Shown one piece after another: positions 26,207-36,446 of a DNA stretch of 57,056 nt; within the stretch, counting starts at the first letter, position 1; each line of letters opens with the position of its first letter. The stretch spans positions 117,532 to 174,587 of the forward strand of contig NZ_MUFP01000003.1 of assembly GCF_001996165.1 (NCBI RefSeq), given 5' to 3'. This DNA comes from Salinivibrio proteolyticus. GTDB lineage: Bacteria > Pseudomonadota > Gammaproteobacteria > Enterobacterales > Vibrionaceae. The notes beneath the pieces were generated by a model, which saw only the letters and a list, made by a program, of their open reading frames with translations, made no database searches and was not told the DNA's origin. A program made the translations under genes and the position numbers.

Positions 26207-28402
26207 TTAAGAAAGGTCTTGCGGCTCAACATCTAATGACCATCTGACTTTACGCGACAAAGGCAATTGTTGGATGACGGGCAAGGCAACGGTGAGCCAT
26301 TGTTGCATCACTTTTCGTGACGGTGCTTGGATCAGCAGTTGCCAGCGATAACGCCCTGCGCGTCGCGCCATCGGCGCAGGCATCGGCCCCATAATGTGTA
26401 CCTCATCATGTTGAATGGGTGAGGCGGCCAAGGTTTGTCGGACTTGCTGTAAAAATTGCTGCACGCTGTTGTCCTCATGCCCTTCGGCACGAAACAGGCT
26501 TAAGAAGGTGTAAGGGGGCAGCCACGCTTGGCGACGTTCCGCCAAGGCAGAGTCAGCAAATGCCTGATAACCCTTGTGGATCAGCGCTTGAATCAGACTG
26601 TGCTCAGGGTGGTGGGTTTGCAAAATCACCGTGCCGGGTTTGCTGGCGCGGCCAGCTCGTCCCGCGACTTGTACCATTAGTTGGGCGAGACGCTCTGGGG
26701 CACGGAAGTCATTACTGAACAAGGCGCCATCCACATCGACAAGCGCCACCAAGGTGACATTGGGAAAGTGGTGACCCTTCGCAAGCATTTGGGTGCCGAG
26801 TAAGATTTGGTACTCACCTTTTTCGATGCCAGCGAGATAGCTCTCTAAGCTGCCTTTGCGTCGGGTATTGTCGCGATCGATACGGACTGTATTGTAGTCG
26901 GGAAACAATTCGGCCAGTTGAGCTTCGAGTTGCTCGGTCCCCACGCCCACACTGATTAGCTGTGTCGAACCACAATCCCCACATTGGGGCGGCACGCGTT
27001 TTTGATGCCCGCAATGGTGGCAGCGTAACTCTTGATGCTGTTGGTGGAGGGTGTAGTAGGCATCACAGCGTTGACAACTGGCGAGCCAGCCACATTCGTG
27101 ACACATCATTGCAGGCGCATAACCACGGCGGTTTAAAAACAACATCACCTGATTTCCCTGCTGAAGGTGCTGACGCATTTCGGCAATTAAGGGTGCCGAT
27201 AAGCCCGCCTCAAGATGGTGGCCTTTGATGTCGAGCACCCCTTGGCGGGCGGTGACTGCATTGCCCGGACGTTGGGTCAAGCGTAAGTATTGGTATTTTC
27301 CCGTTTGTGCATTGTGCAGCGTTTCCAGCGACGGTGTCGCCGAACCGAGCACCACAGGTATCTTTTCTTCATGACCGCGCATCACTGCCAGATCGCGTGC
27401 ATGGTAGCGAAAGCTGTCTTGTTGTTTATATGAGGGGTCGTGCTCTTCATCAATAATGATGATGCCAAGGTTTGCCATCGGGGTGAAAAGTGCTGAGCGA
27501 GTTCCAATCACAATTGCGGCGTGATTGTCGCGAGCCGCCAGCCACGCGTTCAGTCGCTCGGTATCATTAAGTCCCGAATGCATCACGGTAACTGGGACGT
27601 TAAAGCGACGTTCGAATCGGCGGATGGTTTGCGGGGTGAGACCAATTTCTGGCACCAAAATTAACGCCTGCTCGCCGCGGGATAATACCGGCTCTAAGAC
27701 GTTTAAATACACCTCGGTTTTGCCTGAGCCAGTAATACCTTCTAAAAGTACACAGGCAAAGCCATCGCTGGCGTTGATGGTAGCAACGGCCATGGCTTGC
27801 TCATGATTCAGTGATGGCTTGTCTTCACTGATGGCAAAGTGCCGTGCCCAAGCTTTGCTTTCAAGCGGTGGGGTATAAGGCGCGATCCAACCCTTATCGA
27901 CCAAGGCGTTAATCACAGCGGGGGTAATGTCTTGCTCCACGAGGTCGGCATGTGGGGCCGGGCCGTGGGTGAGGAGGGTTAATACACGCGCTTGCTTTGG
28001 CGCGCGGGTAAGCCCGGTTACCGGTTGATTCTGTCCGGCTTCGGTCAGTTGCCACCATTTTTGCTGCTTAAGCGCTGCGGGTCGACCTTTACGCAGCAGC
28101 GTTGGCATCACGGCGCCCATCGCATCGCCAAGTGGATGATGATAAAAGCGGCTTGCCCATTGCAAAAGGTGATAGACGGCGGGAGTCCAAAGTGGCGCAT
28201 CATCCAATACCTCAGTGATCGTCTTGACTTGATGGGCGGCAACACTGGGGCTGGTGGTGATGGCAGTAACAATGCCGACCTTGTGCTGGCGACCAAAAGG
28301 CACCTTCACACGCGCTCCCACCACAGGGACGTGTTCGGTAATCCGGTAATCAAATGTTTTCGCCAGCGGGACCGGTAAGGCCACTTGTGCAAACTGTTCC
28401 AT
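26207..28402 (-). CDS. priA: Primosomal protein N' (replication restart helicase PriA)
   Basis: PriA recognises stalled forks and reloads the replisome. The product has 731 residues. The N-terminal 3'-DNA-binding domain (about 5-105) is followed by Walker A GITGSGKTEVYL, the box IIIDEEHDPSYKQQ, and a zinc module with eight Cys (CHECGWLASCQRC and CHHCGHQKRVPPQCGDC). The helicase motif VAGRAGRASKPG comes next. ATG 28402 is preferred over the adjacent GTG 28405. The ribosome site is weak. It is divergent from rpmE, as in E. coli. Confidence 0.96.
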   Translation of the reverse strand: MEQFAQVALPVPLAKTFDYRITEHVPVVGARVKVPFGRQHKVGIVTAITTSPSVAAHQVKTITEVLDDAPLWTPAVYHLLQWASRFYHHPLGDAMGAVMPTLLRKGRPAALKQQKWWQLTEAGQNQPVTGLTRAPKQARVLTLLTHGPAPHADLVEQDITPAVINALVDKGWIAPYTPPLESKAWARHFAISEDKPSLNHEQAMAVATINASDGFACVLLEGITGSGKTEVYLNVLEPVLSRGEQALILVPEIGLTPQTIRRFERRFNVPVTVMHSGLNDTERLNAWLAARDNHAAIVIGTRSALFTPMANLGIIIIDEEHDPSYKQQDSFRYHARDLAVMRGHEEKIPVVLGSATPSLETLHNAQTGKYQYLRLTQRPGNAVTARQGVLDIKGHHLEAGLSAPLIAEMRQHLQQGNQVMLFLNRRGYAPAMMCHECGWLASCQRCDAYYTLHQQHQELRCHHCGHQKRVPPQCGDCGSTQLISVGVGTEQLEAQLAELFPDYNTVRIDRDNTRRKGSLESYLAGIEKGEYQILLGTQMLAKGHHFPNVTLVALVDVDGALFSNDFRAPERLAQLMVQVAGRAGRASKPGTVILQTHHPEHSLIQALIHKGYQAFADSALAERRQAWLPPYTFLSLFRAEGHEDNSVQQFLQQVRQTLAASPIQHDEVHIMGPMPAPMARRAGRYRWQLLIQAPSRKVMQQWLTVALPVIQQLPLSRKVRWSLDVEPQDLS

Positions 28403-28505
28403 CACAACATCTTATCGGCTAACAAGATGCTCAGTGTAACGGCTTGACTCAGGGAGGCAAAGCCTTGTCGTGGGATACAAGTAAAAGGGAGATTGCACAA
28501 AAAAG

Positions 28506-28534
28506 TTGCGAAATCGAGGTCGCTTGATTAGAAT
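28506..28534 (+). promoter_or_regulatory. Sigma-70 promoter of rpmE
   Basis: TTGCGA at 28506-28511 and TAGAAT at 28529-28534 are separated by exactly 17 bases, with an A-run just upstream like an UP element. It predicts a leader of about 80 bases before rpmE. Confidence 0.72.
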
Positions 28535-28623
28535 TGCGCGCCTTAGAAAATGTTTGTTAACGACGTGTGGTGCCCGGCTTAGGATCGGGAGAGCGACACG
28601 GCCTTTAATATGAGGTTATCCCT

Positions 28624-28839
28624 ATGAAAGCTGGTATCCATCCAGAGTACAAAGCTGTCAATGCTAAGTGTTCTTGCGGCAACGAATTCGCGTTCAACAC
28701 CACTCTTGGTAAAGACATCAACCTAGACGTGTGTGACAAATGTCACCCATTCTACACTGGTAAGCAACGTATCGTTGACACCGGTGGCCGTGTTGACCGC
28801 TTTAAGAAGCGTTTCGGTGCCCTTAGCAGCAAAAAATAA
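28624..28839 (+). CDS. rpmE: 50S ribosomal protein L31, zinc-binding form
   Basis: The 71-residue ribosomal protein is the C+ type: Cys at 16, 18, 37 and 40 (AKCSCGNEF and [13 protein letters not shown]) can bind zinc. [24 protein letters not shown] is the conserved core and the C-terminus is lysine-rich. Under zinc starvation bacteria often replace this form with a Cys-free paralog; no such paralog is in the window. A strong promoter precedes it and a strong terminator follows. Confidence 0.97.
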   Translation: MKAGIHPEYKAVNAKCSCGNEFAFNTTLGKDINLDVCDKCHPFYTGKQRIVDTGGRVDRFKKRFGALSSKK

Positions 28840-28860
28840 GCCGCTAACAGCCGAATGCGA

Positions 28861-28888
28861 AAAAGGGGTGCGAAAGCGCCCCTTTTTT
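28861..28888 (+). terminator. Intrinsic terminator after rpmE
   Basis: An 11-bp stem (AAAAGGGGTGC / GCGCCCCTTTT, one G-T pair) with a GAAA tetraloop ends in a T-run. Confidence 0.88.
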
Positions 28889-29091
28889 GATCCCGTCGTC
28901 ACCTTTTTAACGTCGAGAGGTCGGAGGTTAACGTTCGGGACCGTTTTGGACTGGTGGACCTTTAGCCACTGCGTTAACATCTTCTATCTTGCTTGAATCT
29001 ACCCTGTGGTTTGAGTATAGCGTTGCTGATATCAGCAGCCTTCCCAGCTGATATTGGTGCACCCCTTCACGATAATAACTAGGAACACTAC

Positions 29092-30345
29092 ATGTCGGAC
29101 GATAAACGCCAGCAAGCGCTGGATTATCATGCATACCCTACTCCCGGAAAAATCTCTGTTGAATTGAGCAAGCCTGCTGACTCGGCGGCGGATCTGGCGT
29201 TGGCATACAGCCCTGGCGTTGCAGAGCCGGTCCGTGAAATCGCTCAGAACCCAGACGCTGTGTATCAATACACCGCAAAGGGCAACATGGTTGCGGTGAT
29301 CTCAAACGGTACCGCCATTTTGGGATTGGGTAACTTAGGGCCAATGGCCTCAAAGCCCGTCATGGAAGGTAAAGCTTTGTTGTTCAAGCGTTTTGCTGGC
29401 TTGGACTCGATCGACATTGAAGTCAAACACCGTACTATCGATGAATTCGTGGATACCGTCGCGAACATCGCGGATACCTTTGGCGGTATCAACCTAGAAG
29501 ACATCAAAGCGCCGGATTGCTTTGAAATTGAAAAGCAGCTGATTGAACGTTGTGAAGTGCCTGTTTTTCACGATGATCAGCACGGTACCGCGATTGTTAC
29601 CGCAGCGGGTATGCTGAATGCCCTTGAGCTGCAAGGCAAAGATATTGGTGAAGCCACCATTGTGTGCCTCGGTGCTGGTGCCGCGGCCGTTGCCTGTATG
29701 GAGCTATTGATCAAATGCGGCGCGCAACGCGAAAAAATCTACATGCTGGATCGCAAAGGCGTGATCCACACCCGTCGCGACGACATCAATAAGTACAAGC
29801 AATTGTTTGCTAACAATACCGACAAACGTACCCTCGAAGATGTGATTGAGGGCGCCGATTTGTTTGTGGGTGTGTCAGGGCCAGACTTGCTTTCGCCAGA
29901 GGCATTAAAACTGATGGCCGATAAGCCGGTTGTTTTTGCCTGCTCGAACCCAGATCCTGAGATTAATCCAGAGGTCGCGCATAAAGTCCGTGATGATTTG
30001 ATCATGGGGACAGGGCGCTCTGATTATCCAAACCAAGTCAACAACGTACTCTGCTTCCCGTTTATTTTCCGTGGCGCGTTGGATGCGCGTGCCAGTGAAA
30101 TTAATGATGCAATGAAACTGGCGGCCGTCGAGGCGATCCGTGGTTTGGCGAAAGAGCCTGTCCCACAGTCGGTATTGGACGCGGCAGGTGTTGATGCGCT
30201 GCATTTTGGCCCGGATTACATTATTCCTAAGCCAATGGATGCACGCTTATTGCCACGCGTAGCTCGTGCGGTGGCACTTGCAGCGGTTGAAACTGGCGTC
30301 GCCCGTATCGAGATGCCAGACAACTATATGCTCGACAAGGCGTAA
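29092..30345 (+). CDS. Malic enzyme, short form (oxaloacetate-decarboxylating malate dehydrogenase)
   Basis: The enzyme decarboxylates malate to pyruvate, producing NADH or NADPH. At 417 residues it corresponds to the catalytic half of MaeB-type enzymes and lacks the C-terminal phosphotransacetylase-like domain of E. coli MaeB. Motifs: LAYSPGVAEPVREI, GLGNLGPMASKPVMEGKALL with the catalytic Lys, the metal site IKAPDCFEIE and VFHDDQHGTAIV, and the dinucleotide fold CLGAGAAAVACMEL. Cofactor preference cannot be read with certainty. It lies between rpmE and metJ, as in Vibrio. The final codons and stop are duplicated (see the repeat at 30328). Confidence 0.9.
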   Translation: MSDDKRQQALDYHAYPTPGKISVELSKPADSAADLALAYSPGVAEPVREIAQNPDAVYQYTAKGNMVAVISNGTAILGLGNLGPMASKPVMEGKALLFKRFAGLDSIDIEVKHRTIDEFVDTVANIADTFGGINLEDIKAPDCFEIEKQLIERCEVPVFHDDQHGTAIVTAAGMLNALELQGKDIGEATIVCLGAGAAAVACMELLIKCGAQREKIYMLDRKGVIHTRRDDINKYKQLFANNTDKRTLEDVIEGADLFVGVSGPDLLSPEALKLMADKPVVFACSNPDPEINPEVAHKVRDDLIMGTGRSDYPNQVNNVLCFPFIFRGALDARASEINDAMKLAAVEAIRGLAKEPVPQSVLDAAGVDALHFGPDYIIPKPMDARLLPRVARAVALAAVETGVARIEMPDNYMLDKA

Positions 30346-30365
30346 TATGCTCGATAAAGCGTAAT
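30328..30365 (+). repeat. 19-bp tandem duplication spanning the malic enzyme stop codon
   Basis: Two adjacent 19-bp units (30328-30346 and 30347-30365) each read ATG CTC GA(C/T) AA(G/A) GCG TAA T. They differ at two positions, both third codon positions. The first unit encodes the C-terminus MLDKA plus stop; the second repeats it outside the gene. Confidence 0.85.
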
Positions 30366-30434
30366 GCATGAGCGTTAGGAAAAGCGCGGTGCTATAAAGC
30401 CTGAGAAGGCTGTACCGAGCACCTATGATGACAG

Positions 30435-30461
30435 AAAACCCGCCAATCGGCGGGTTTTTTT
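30435..30461. terminator. Bidirectional terminator between malic enzyme gene and metJ
   Basis: The stem AAACCCGCC / GGCGGGTTT has a 4-base loop, followed by T residues; an A-run on the other side lets it also serve metJ. Confidence 0.88.
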
Positions 30462-30777
30462 AGTATTCGCTATCGTCGAACTCGATACCTAATTCTTTCA
30501 TGATCTGACGCGCTTCAGCAGGAATGCTGTCAGGCTTGTCTTTGCGAATATCGTCATCGGTTGGCAATGGCTGGCCGGTATAAGCATGCAAAAATGCTTC
30601 ACACAGCAGCTCACTGTTGGTCGCGTGACGCAGATTATTAACCTGACGGCGTGTCCGCTCGTCAGTGAGAATTTTTAAAACTTTAAGTGGGATAGAAACG
30701 GTGATTTTTTTCACCTGCTCCTTTTTCTTACCATGCTCGGCATACGGATTAATGTAATCGCCGTTCCACTGCGCCAT
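30460..30777 (-). CDS. metJ: Methionine repressor MetJ
   Basis: MetJ is a ribbon-helix-helix repressor that binds tandem 8-bp met boxes with S-adenosylmethionine as corepressor. The 105 residues equal the E. coli length. The DNA-contacting beta strand is in [20 protein letters not shown], followed by [30 protein letters not shown], nearly invariant in the family. It is divergent from metB, with met boxes between, so it regulates both metB-metL and itself. Confidence 0.97.
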   Translation of the reverse strand: MAQWNGDYINPYAEHGKKKEQVKKITVSIPLKVLKILTDERTRRQVNNLRHATNSELLCEAFLHAYTGQPLPTDDDIRKDKPDSIPAEARQIMKELGIEFDDSEY

Positions 30778-30823
30778 GTCTCACCTATCTTGATTATTGA
30801 ATACCCAGAATGATGCTGCGGAG

Positions 30824-30852
30824 ATTCTAGCTATATTAACCGCCACATGCAA
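30824..30852 (-). promoter_or_regulatory. Promoter of metJ
   Basis: On the minus strand TTGCAT (30852-30847) and TAGAAT (30829-30824) are spaced by 17 bases. The met boxes begin 9 bases behind the -35 element, so MetJ bound there could also modulate metJ. Confidence 0.65.
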
Positions 30853-30860
30853 AGCTGTAT

Positions 30861-30884
30861 AGACGTCTAGAAGTGTTGACGTCT
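30861..30884. promoter_or_regulatory. Three tandem met boxes (MetJ operator) between metJ and metB
   Basis: The 8-bp units are AGACGTCT (perfect), AGAAGTGT (6/8) and TGACGTCT (7/8), directly abutting. A metB promoter candidate overlaps the last box: TTGACG at 30876-30881, then 17 bases, then TAAGGT at 30899-30904. MetJ binding would block it. Confidence 0.9.
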
Positions 30885-30949
30885 CAAAAAGTGCAGGGTA
30901 AGGTGAGGATAACAACGCTGGCTCGCGCACCACATCGCAAGGATGAACC

Positions 30950-32107
30950 ATGACCCGAAAAAAAACTGACACCATCGCTGTAAGAACTGGCATTGGCACC
31001 GACACGCAACATCATGCGGTGGTCCCCCCTTTATATCTCTCGACCAATTATCGCTTTCCTGCGTTTGGGGATGTGCCCACCTATGACTATGCACGCGGAG
31101 GGAATCCGACCCGCGCGCAGTTAGAGCAAGCATTGACTGATCTAGAAGGGGGCGCAGGTGCGGTGGTAACCAACTGCGGGATGGCCGCGATTAATTTGGT
31201 GTTATCGCTATTGAATGCGGGTGACAAAATTGTGGCCCCACATGACTGTTATGGTGGCACGTACCGGTTGCTTGAGTCCCGAGCCAAGCAGGGAATTTGG
31301 CAGGTTAAATTTGTCGATCAATCCGATCCAGACGCCTTGGCGAGCGCCTTGGCAGAATCGCCAAAGTTGGTACTGGTGGAAACCCCATCGAACCCCTTGC
31401 TGCGCGTGGTCGATATTGCTGATATTTGCCAGCAAGCGCATCAAGTCGGCGCTTGGGTGGTGGTCGACAACACTTTTTTATCTCCCGCTTTACAGCAACC
31501 TCTTGCGCTAGGAGCCGACATGGTGGTGCATTCGACCACCAAATTTATTAATGGCCATTCTGATATTGTCGGTGGCGCGGTGATCGCAGCAACCAGTGAA
31601 CTCGCCGAAACCTTAGCTTGGTGGGGCAACTGTATAGGCGCCACGGGCAACGCGTTTGACAGTTATATGACATTGCGAGGGTTGCGTACCTTAGGCGCAC
31701 GGGTTAAACAACACCAGCAAAACACGCAAGCGGTACTCGCCTATCTGCAAACGGTTCCTGCTGTGCGCCAACTCTATTATCCGGGACTCGCTACCCATCC
31801 GGGTCACGAAATTGCTGCCCGTCAGCAATCAGGCTTTGGTAGTATGCTGAGCTTGGAATTGGATACCGACAGTGACGGGGTGGCGCGCTTTATCGCAGGC
31901 CTTTCGCTATTTGCTTTAGCAGAGTCGTTAGGCGGTGTAGAAAGCTTGGTCACACACCCAGGCTCCATGACACATCGGGCGATGAGTGATGCGGCGCAAG
32001 CGGAAGCGGGTATCGCACCGACTTTGCTGCGCTTTTCAATCGGACTGGAAGATGCGGATGATCTCATCGCTGATTTGGCCCACGCTTTTGCGGCATTAGC
32101 CGCGTAA
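30950..32107 (+). CDS. metB: Cystathionine gamma-synthase
   Basis: This PLP enzyme joins an activated homoserine ester with cysteine to give cystathionine. The 385 residues equal the E. coli length. Motifs: IAVRTGIGTDTQHHAVVPP, TYDYARGGNPTRAQLE, CYGGTYRL, VVDNTFLSPALQQPL, and the PLP lysine in HSTTKFINGHSDIVGG. The N-terminal activity region and SNPLLRVVDI are typical of the Cys/Met-metabolism family. It leads the metB-metL operon under MetJ control. metY elsewhere in the window offers a parallel direct-sulfhydrylation route. Confidence 0.95.
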   Translation: MTRKKTDTIAVRTGIGTDTQHHAVVPPLYLSTNYRFPAFGDVPTYDYARGGNPTRAQLEQALTDLEGGAGAVVTNCGMAAINLVLSLLNAGDKIVAPHDCYGGTYRLLESRAKQGIWQVKFVDQSDPDALASALAESPKLVLVETPSNPLLRVVDIADICQQAHQVGAWVVVDNTFLSPALQQPLALGADMVVHSTTKFINGHSDIVGGAVIAATSELAETLAWWGNCIGATGNAFDSYMTLRGLRTLGARVKQHQQNTQAVLAYLQTVPAVRQLYYPGLATHPGHEIAARQQSGFGSMLSLELDTDSDGVARFIAGLSLFALAESLGGVESLVTHPGSMTHRAMSDAAQAEAGIAPTLLRFSIGLEDADDLIADLAHAFAALAA

Positions 32108-32176
32108 CTCGAACAACGTTACGGCGCTGTTCCTTGCTTTACCCTGATATTTGGTTAGACAAAGAGAGACCTTGTC

Positions 32177-34618
32177 ATGCATGCGCAATCGACGGAGACG
32201 TCCCCTGAATCACAACGACAACTTCATAAATTTGGCGGCAGCAGCTTGGCGTCGCCCGCCTGCTATCGTCGGGTTGTCGATGTATTGACCGCCCACGCGG
32301 GCCGCCAAGATTTGATTGTGGTCTCCGCGGCAGGCAAAACCACTAACCAATTGATTGCCTATTTGGCTCAGCTCAACAAAGACGGTCGCCTCGCCCATGA
32401 AACGCTACAGACCTTGCGCGGCTTTCAGCAAGATTTAATTGAAAATCTGATTGATGGTGAAGATAAGCAGCGCCTTGTCGATGCCTTGTATACAGACATC
32501 GCCACGATTGCGACCTTGGGTGAGGGCGCGCTGACTGACGCAGATAAGGCGCGTATTCAAGGGTTTGGCGAGGTATGGTCGGCACGCTTACTGGCGAGCT
32601 TGCTTAGCCAGCACCAGCAACCGGCTGTGATGTTGGACTCACGTCTGTGTCTACGTGCCGAGCGGGCAGCGCAGCCGGAGGTTGATCGGGGAGCGTCTTG
32701 GCCATTGCTGAACAACCAGTTATCCCAATATGCCCACACCCATGTGGTGATCACGGGCTTTATGGCACAAAACCAAGCGGGAGAAACCGTGCTGCTTGGC
32801 CGCAATGGGTCCGATTACTCGGCAACCATTTTAGGCGCACTGGCAGGGGTGAGTCGGGTGACGATTTGGAGTGATGTGGCTGGGGTGTACAGTGCCGACC
32901 CGCGTCACGTGGACAATGCTTGTTTGTTGCCTTTGATTCGATTGGATGAGGCGGCTGAGCTGGCACGTCTTGCTGCCCCTGTGCTACATAGCCGCACCTT
33001 ACAACCGGTCGCGCAGAGTGCCACCGATCTCACCTTGCGCTGCACGCATGCACCTGATAGTGGCTCAACCCGTATCGAACGTGTGCTCGCCTCTGGGCGT
33101 GGTGCAAAGATCATTACTGCGCTAGATGATGTCTGCCTGTTGCAGTTTGATGTCGCACGCGGCCTCGACTTTCAGGCGTTTAAGCAGGAGCTAAGCCGCA
33201 CCCTGACTCAGCTCAAGCTGCAACCTCTAGCTGTCGATTACCGTGATGACCAGCATCGCATTCAATTGGCATTCAGTGCAGAAGTGATCGATACCGTGAT
33301 GGCACAGATTCAGGACGCGGGCTTGTCTGCGGAATTGCGTTTGCGTGAGGGCTTTAGCATGGTGGCGGCGGTGGGGGCCGGTGTGGTCAATAACCCCGTC
33401 CATTGCCACGGCTTTTACCAACAGCTGAAAGCACACCCTGTCGAGTTTATGAGTGAGTCGGCGTCTGGGCTTAGCTTGGTTGCGATTTTGCGTCAAATGC
33501 AGACCCAAGCCTTGGTGGCGGGGATGCACGATGCCCTGTTTCAGGCTCAGCGGCGCATCGGTTTGGTGTTAGTGGGAAAAGGCAACATTGGTACCCGCTG
33601 GCTCAGCCTCTTTGCCGAGCAAAAAACAGCGTTGGAGAAGCGCCATGGTAAAGGGGTCTCATTGATCTCTGTGGTGGATAGTCGCAACCAATGGCTGGAT
33701 TTTGCCGGTATCGATCCTAGCCGTGTGTTAGACGGATTCGATGACAAAAGCGAGCCCTATTTTGATGACGAGTGGCTTACCAGCCTGCTCAATCATCCCT
33801 ATGACGATGTGATTGTGTTGGACGTCACTGCCAGTGCGTCACTCGCGTATTTGTATCCTCGGCTTGCTGAACATGGCTTTCATTTGATCTCGGCGAATAA
33901 AGAAGCGGGAGCGGCACCGGCAGAGCAATATCATGCTATTCAGCAGGCCTTTGCCAAAACCGGACGGCATTGGCTTTACAACGCGACCGTCGGGGCAGGG
34001 TTGCCGATTAACTACGCGGTGCAAGATTTACAGGAAAGTGGCGATCAGATCCTAGCCTTATCCGGCATTTTCTCCGGCACACTCTCGTGGCTATTTTTAC
34101 AATTTAGCGGCGAGGTTCCGTTTAGCGTGTTGCTTGAGCAGGCTTGGCAGCAAGGATTAACCGAGCCTGATCCGCGTGAAGATCTCTCCGGCGCGGATGT
34201 GGTGCGCAAGCTGGTGATATTAGCGCGTGAGGCCGGTATGGCGTTAGAGCCGGAGCAAGTGAAAGTGGAGTCGTTAGTGCCAGAGACGCTGCAAGCACTT
34301 TCTTTGGACGGTTTTTTAGATAACGCCAGCCAAATGGATGAGGTGCTGCATGAGCGTTTAATGAAAGCACAACGCGACCGCTCGGTGCTACGTTATGTGG
34401 CGCGTTTAGACGGCCAAGGTAAAGCGCAAGTCAGTTTAGAAACCCTGCCGGTTGAACACCCGCTGGCGCATCTGCTGCCGTGTGACAATGTATTTGCGAT
34501 TGAAAGCCAATGGTATCGCGAAAACCCATTAGTCATTCGTGGCCCTGGCGCGGGGCGTGATGTCACTGCAGGCGCGATTCAATCCGATCTTAACCGTTTG
34601 ATTGGACGTCTCCACTAG
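32177..34618 (+). CDS. metL: Bifunctional aspartokinase / homoserine dehydrogenase II
   Basis: MetL catalyses the first and third steps from aspartate to homoserine for methionine. The 813-residue fusion has the aspartokinase domain (about 15-300, LHKFGGSSLASP and LLGRNGSDYSATILGAL), a divergent regulatory linker (about 310-450), and homoserine dehydrogenase (about 460-810, VLVGKGNIGTRWL, NKEAGAAPAEQYH, YNATVGAGLPI, LSGIFSGTLSWL, RKLVILAREAGM). E. coli MetL has 810 residues. It follows metB by 69 bases with no terminator between. A terminator follows. Confidence 0.95.
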   Translation: MHAQSTETSPESQRQLHKFGGSSLASPACYRRVVDVLTAHAGRQDLIVVSAAGKTTNQLIAYLAQLNKDGRLAHETLQTLRGFQQDLIENLIDGEDKQRLVDALYTDIATIATLGEGALTDADKARIQGFGEVWSARLLASLLSQHQQPAVMLDSRLCLRAERAAQPEVDRGASWPLLNNQLSQYAHTHVVITGFMAQNQAGETVLLGRNGSDYSATILGALAGVSRVTIWSDVAGVYSADPRHVDNACLLPLIRLDEAAELARLAAPVLHSRTLQPVAQSATDLTLRCTHAPDSGSTRIERVLASGRGAKIITALDDVCLLQFDVARGLDFQAFKQELSRTLTQLKLQPLAVDYRDDQHRIQLAFSAEVIDTVMAQIQDAGLSAELRLREGFSMVAAVGAGVVNNPVHCHGFYQQLKAHPVEFMSESASGLSLVAILRQMQTQALVAGMHDALFQAQRRIGLVLVGKGNIGTRWLSLFAEQKTALEKRHGKGVSLISVVDSRNQWLDFAGIDPSRVLDGFDDKSEPYFDDEWLTSLLNHPYDDVIVLDVTASASLAYLYPRLAEHGFHLISANKEAGAAPAEQYHAIQQAFAKTGRHWLYNATVGAGLPINYAVQDLQESGDQILALSGIFSGTLSWLFLQFSGEVPFSVLLEQAWQQGLTEPDPREDLSGADVVRKLVILAREAGMALEPEQVKVESLVPETLQALSLDGFLDNASQMDEVLHERLMKAQRDRSVLRYVARLDGQGKAQVSLETLPVEHPLAHLLPCDNVFAIESQWYRENPLVIRGPGAGRDVTAGAIQSDLNRLIGRLH

Positions 34619-34645
34619 CTGGCGCATTTGTATTCGACGTTTACT

Positions 34646-34679
34646 AGGCTGCTCAATGATGCGTTGAGCAGCCTTTTTT
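34646..34679 (+). terminator. Intrinsic terminator after metL
   Basis: Perfect 11-bp arms (AGGCTGCTCAA / TTGAGCAGCCT) with a 7-base loop and six T residues. Confidence 0.92.
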
Positions 34680-34794
34680 CTGCCACGCATCAACGGCTTT
34701 TCCACCATACTGATCTCGACGGCCTGATTCATAACGTTATGAGTTTTTTTCATTAATGTATCGTTGACATTCTCGCCGGATAACGCCAATCTTT

Positions 34795-35769
<975 letters not shown>

Positions 35770-35794
35770 AAAAACGCCCACAATGGGGCGTTTT
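35770..35794 (+). terminator. Terminator after metF
   Basis: The stem AACGCCC / GGGCGTT with a 6-base loop is followed by four T residues and preceded by an A-run, so it may also serve aphA from the other side. Confidence 0.8.
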
Positions 35795-35821
35795 GAGGTT
35801 GCGTGTTGTGTGGTTTGCAAT

Positions 35822-36382
35822 TTATGCCGAGCAAGGTTCGCGAGGGGCTAGCATAGCCAATTCGTCGCGTACCTCTTGTGCCCAAGCCAGCCAAGCGCGG
35901 CGTTGATGAATGGTACGACGCAAGGCTAAACGCAGCAGGCGCTGCTGATTGGTAAGCGGGTTGGCTTGACCAAATTCGCGTTGCTCAATCATGGCGTAAT
36001 GGTTGAGGAGTTGCTGCGATTCGGCAATTAACTGATTAACATGACCCAGCATAGGGGACGGGTCGAGCACCTCGCAGCTTAACAGGCGTGCGACATACTC
36101 ATCCCGCTCGGGGGCAAGTCTTGGCTCACTGAGTAACCAAGCTTGCAACATGTCAGTGCCGATCGGCGTAATGGCATACACCTTTCGATCGGGCTTACCC
36201 ATCTGTGGCTCCAATCGGCAGCTCACCGCCCCTTTTTCTGCGAGCTTGGTAAGCTCGCGATACACTTGCTGATGGCTGGCTTTCCATACATAGCTAATGC
36301 TAGTGGAAAACGCCTTGGTAATATCGTAACCCGTGGCCTCGCAGTTGCTTAGCACCGTCAGTATTACATGGGGTAGTGACAT
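35822..36382 (-). CDS. aphA: PadR-family regulator AphA (quorum-sensing / virulence regulator)
   Basis: AphA is the low-cell-density master regulator of Vibrio quorum sensing and, in V. cholerae, activates virulence genes with AphB. The 186 residues begin MSLPHVILTVLSNCEATGYD and contain YVWKASHQQVYREL and the wing GKPDRKVYAIT, nearly identical to V. cholerae AphA as I recall it. The C-terminal half (about 95-180) is the antiparallel coiled-coil dimerisation part. The chosen ATG has AGAAGAG directly before it. It lies near ppc and metF as in Vibrio, but here metY is placed just upstream on the same strand, 64 bases away. Confidence 0.88.
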   Translation of the reverse strand: MSLPHVILTVLSNCEATGYDITKAFSTSISYVWKASHQQVYRELTKLAEKGAVSCRLEPQMGKPDRKVYAITPIGTDMLQAWLLSEPRLAPERDEYVARLLSCEVLDPSPMLGHVNQLIAESQQLLNHYAMIEQREFGQANPLTNQQRLLRLALRRTIHQRRAWLAWAQEVRDELAMLAPREPCSA

Positions 36383-36446
36383 CTCTTCTATCCACAATTA
36401 GTCGTACAACAATAGGTCGGCCCGGAATGCGATAACCTTCTTTGGG

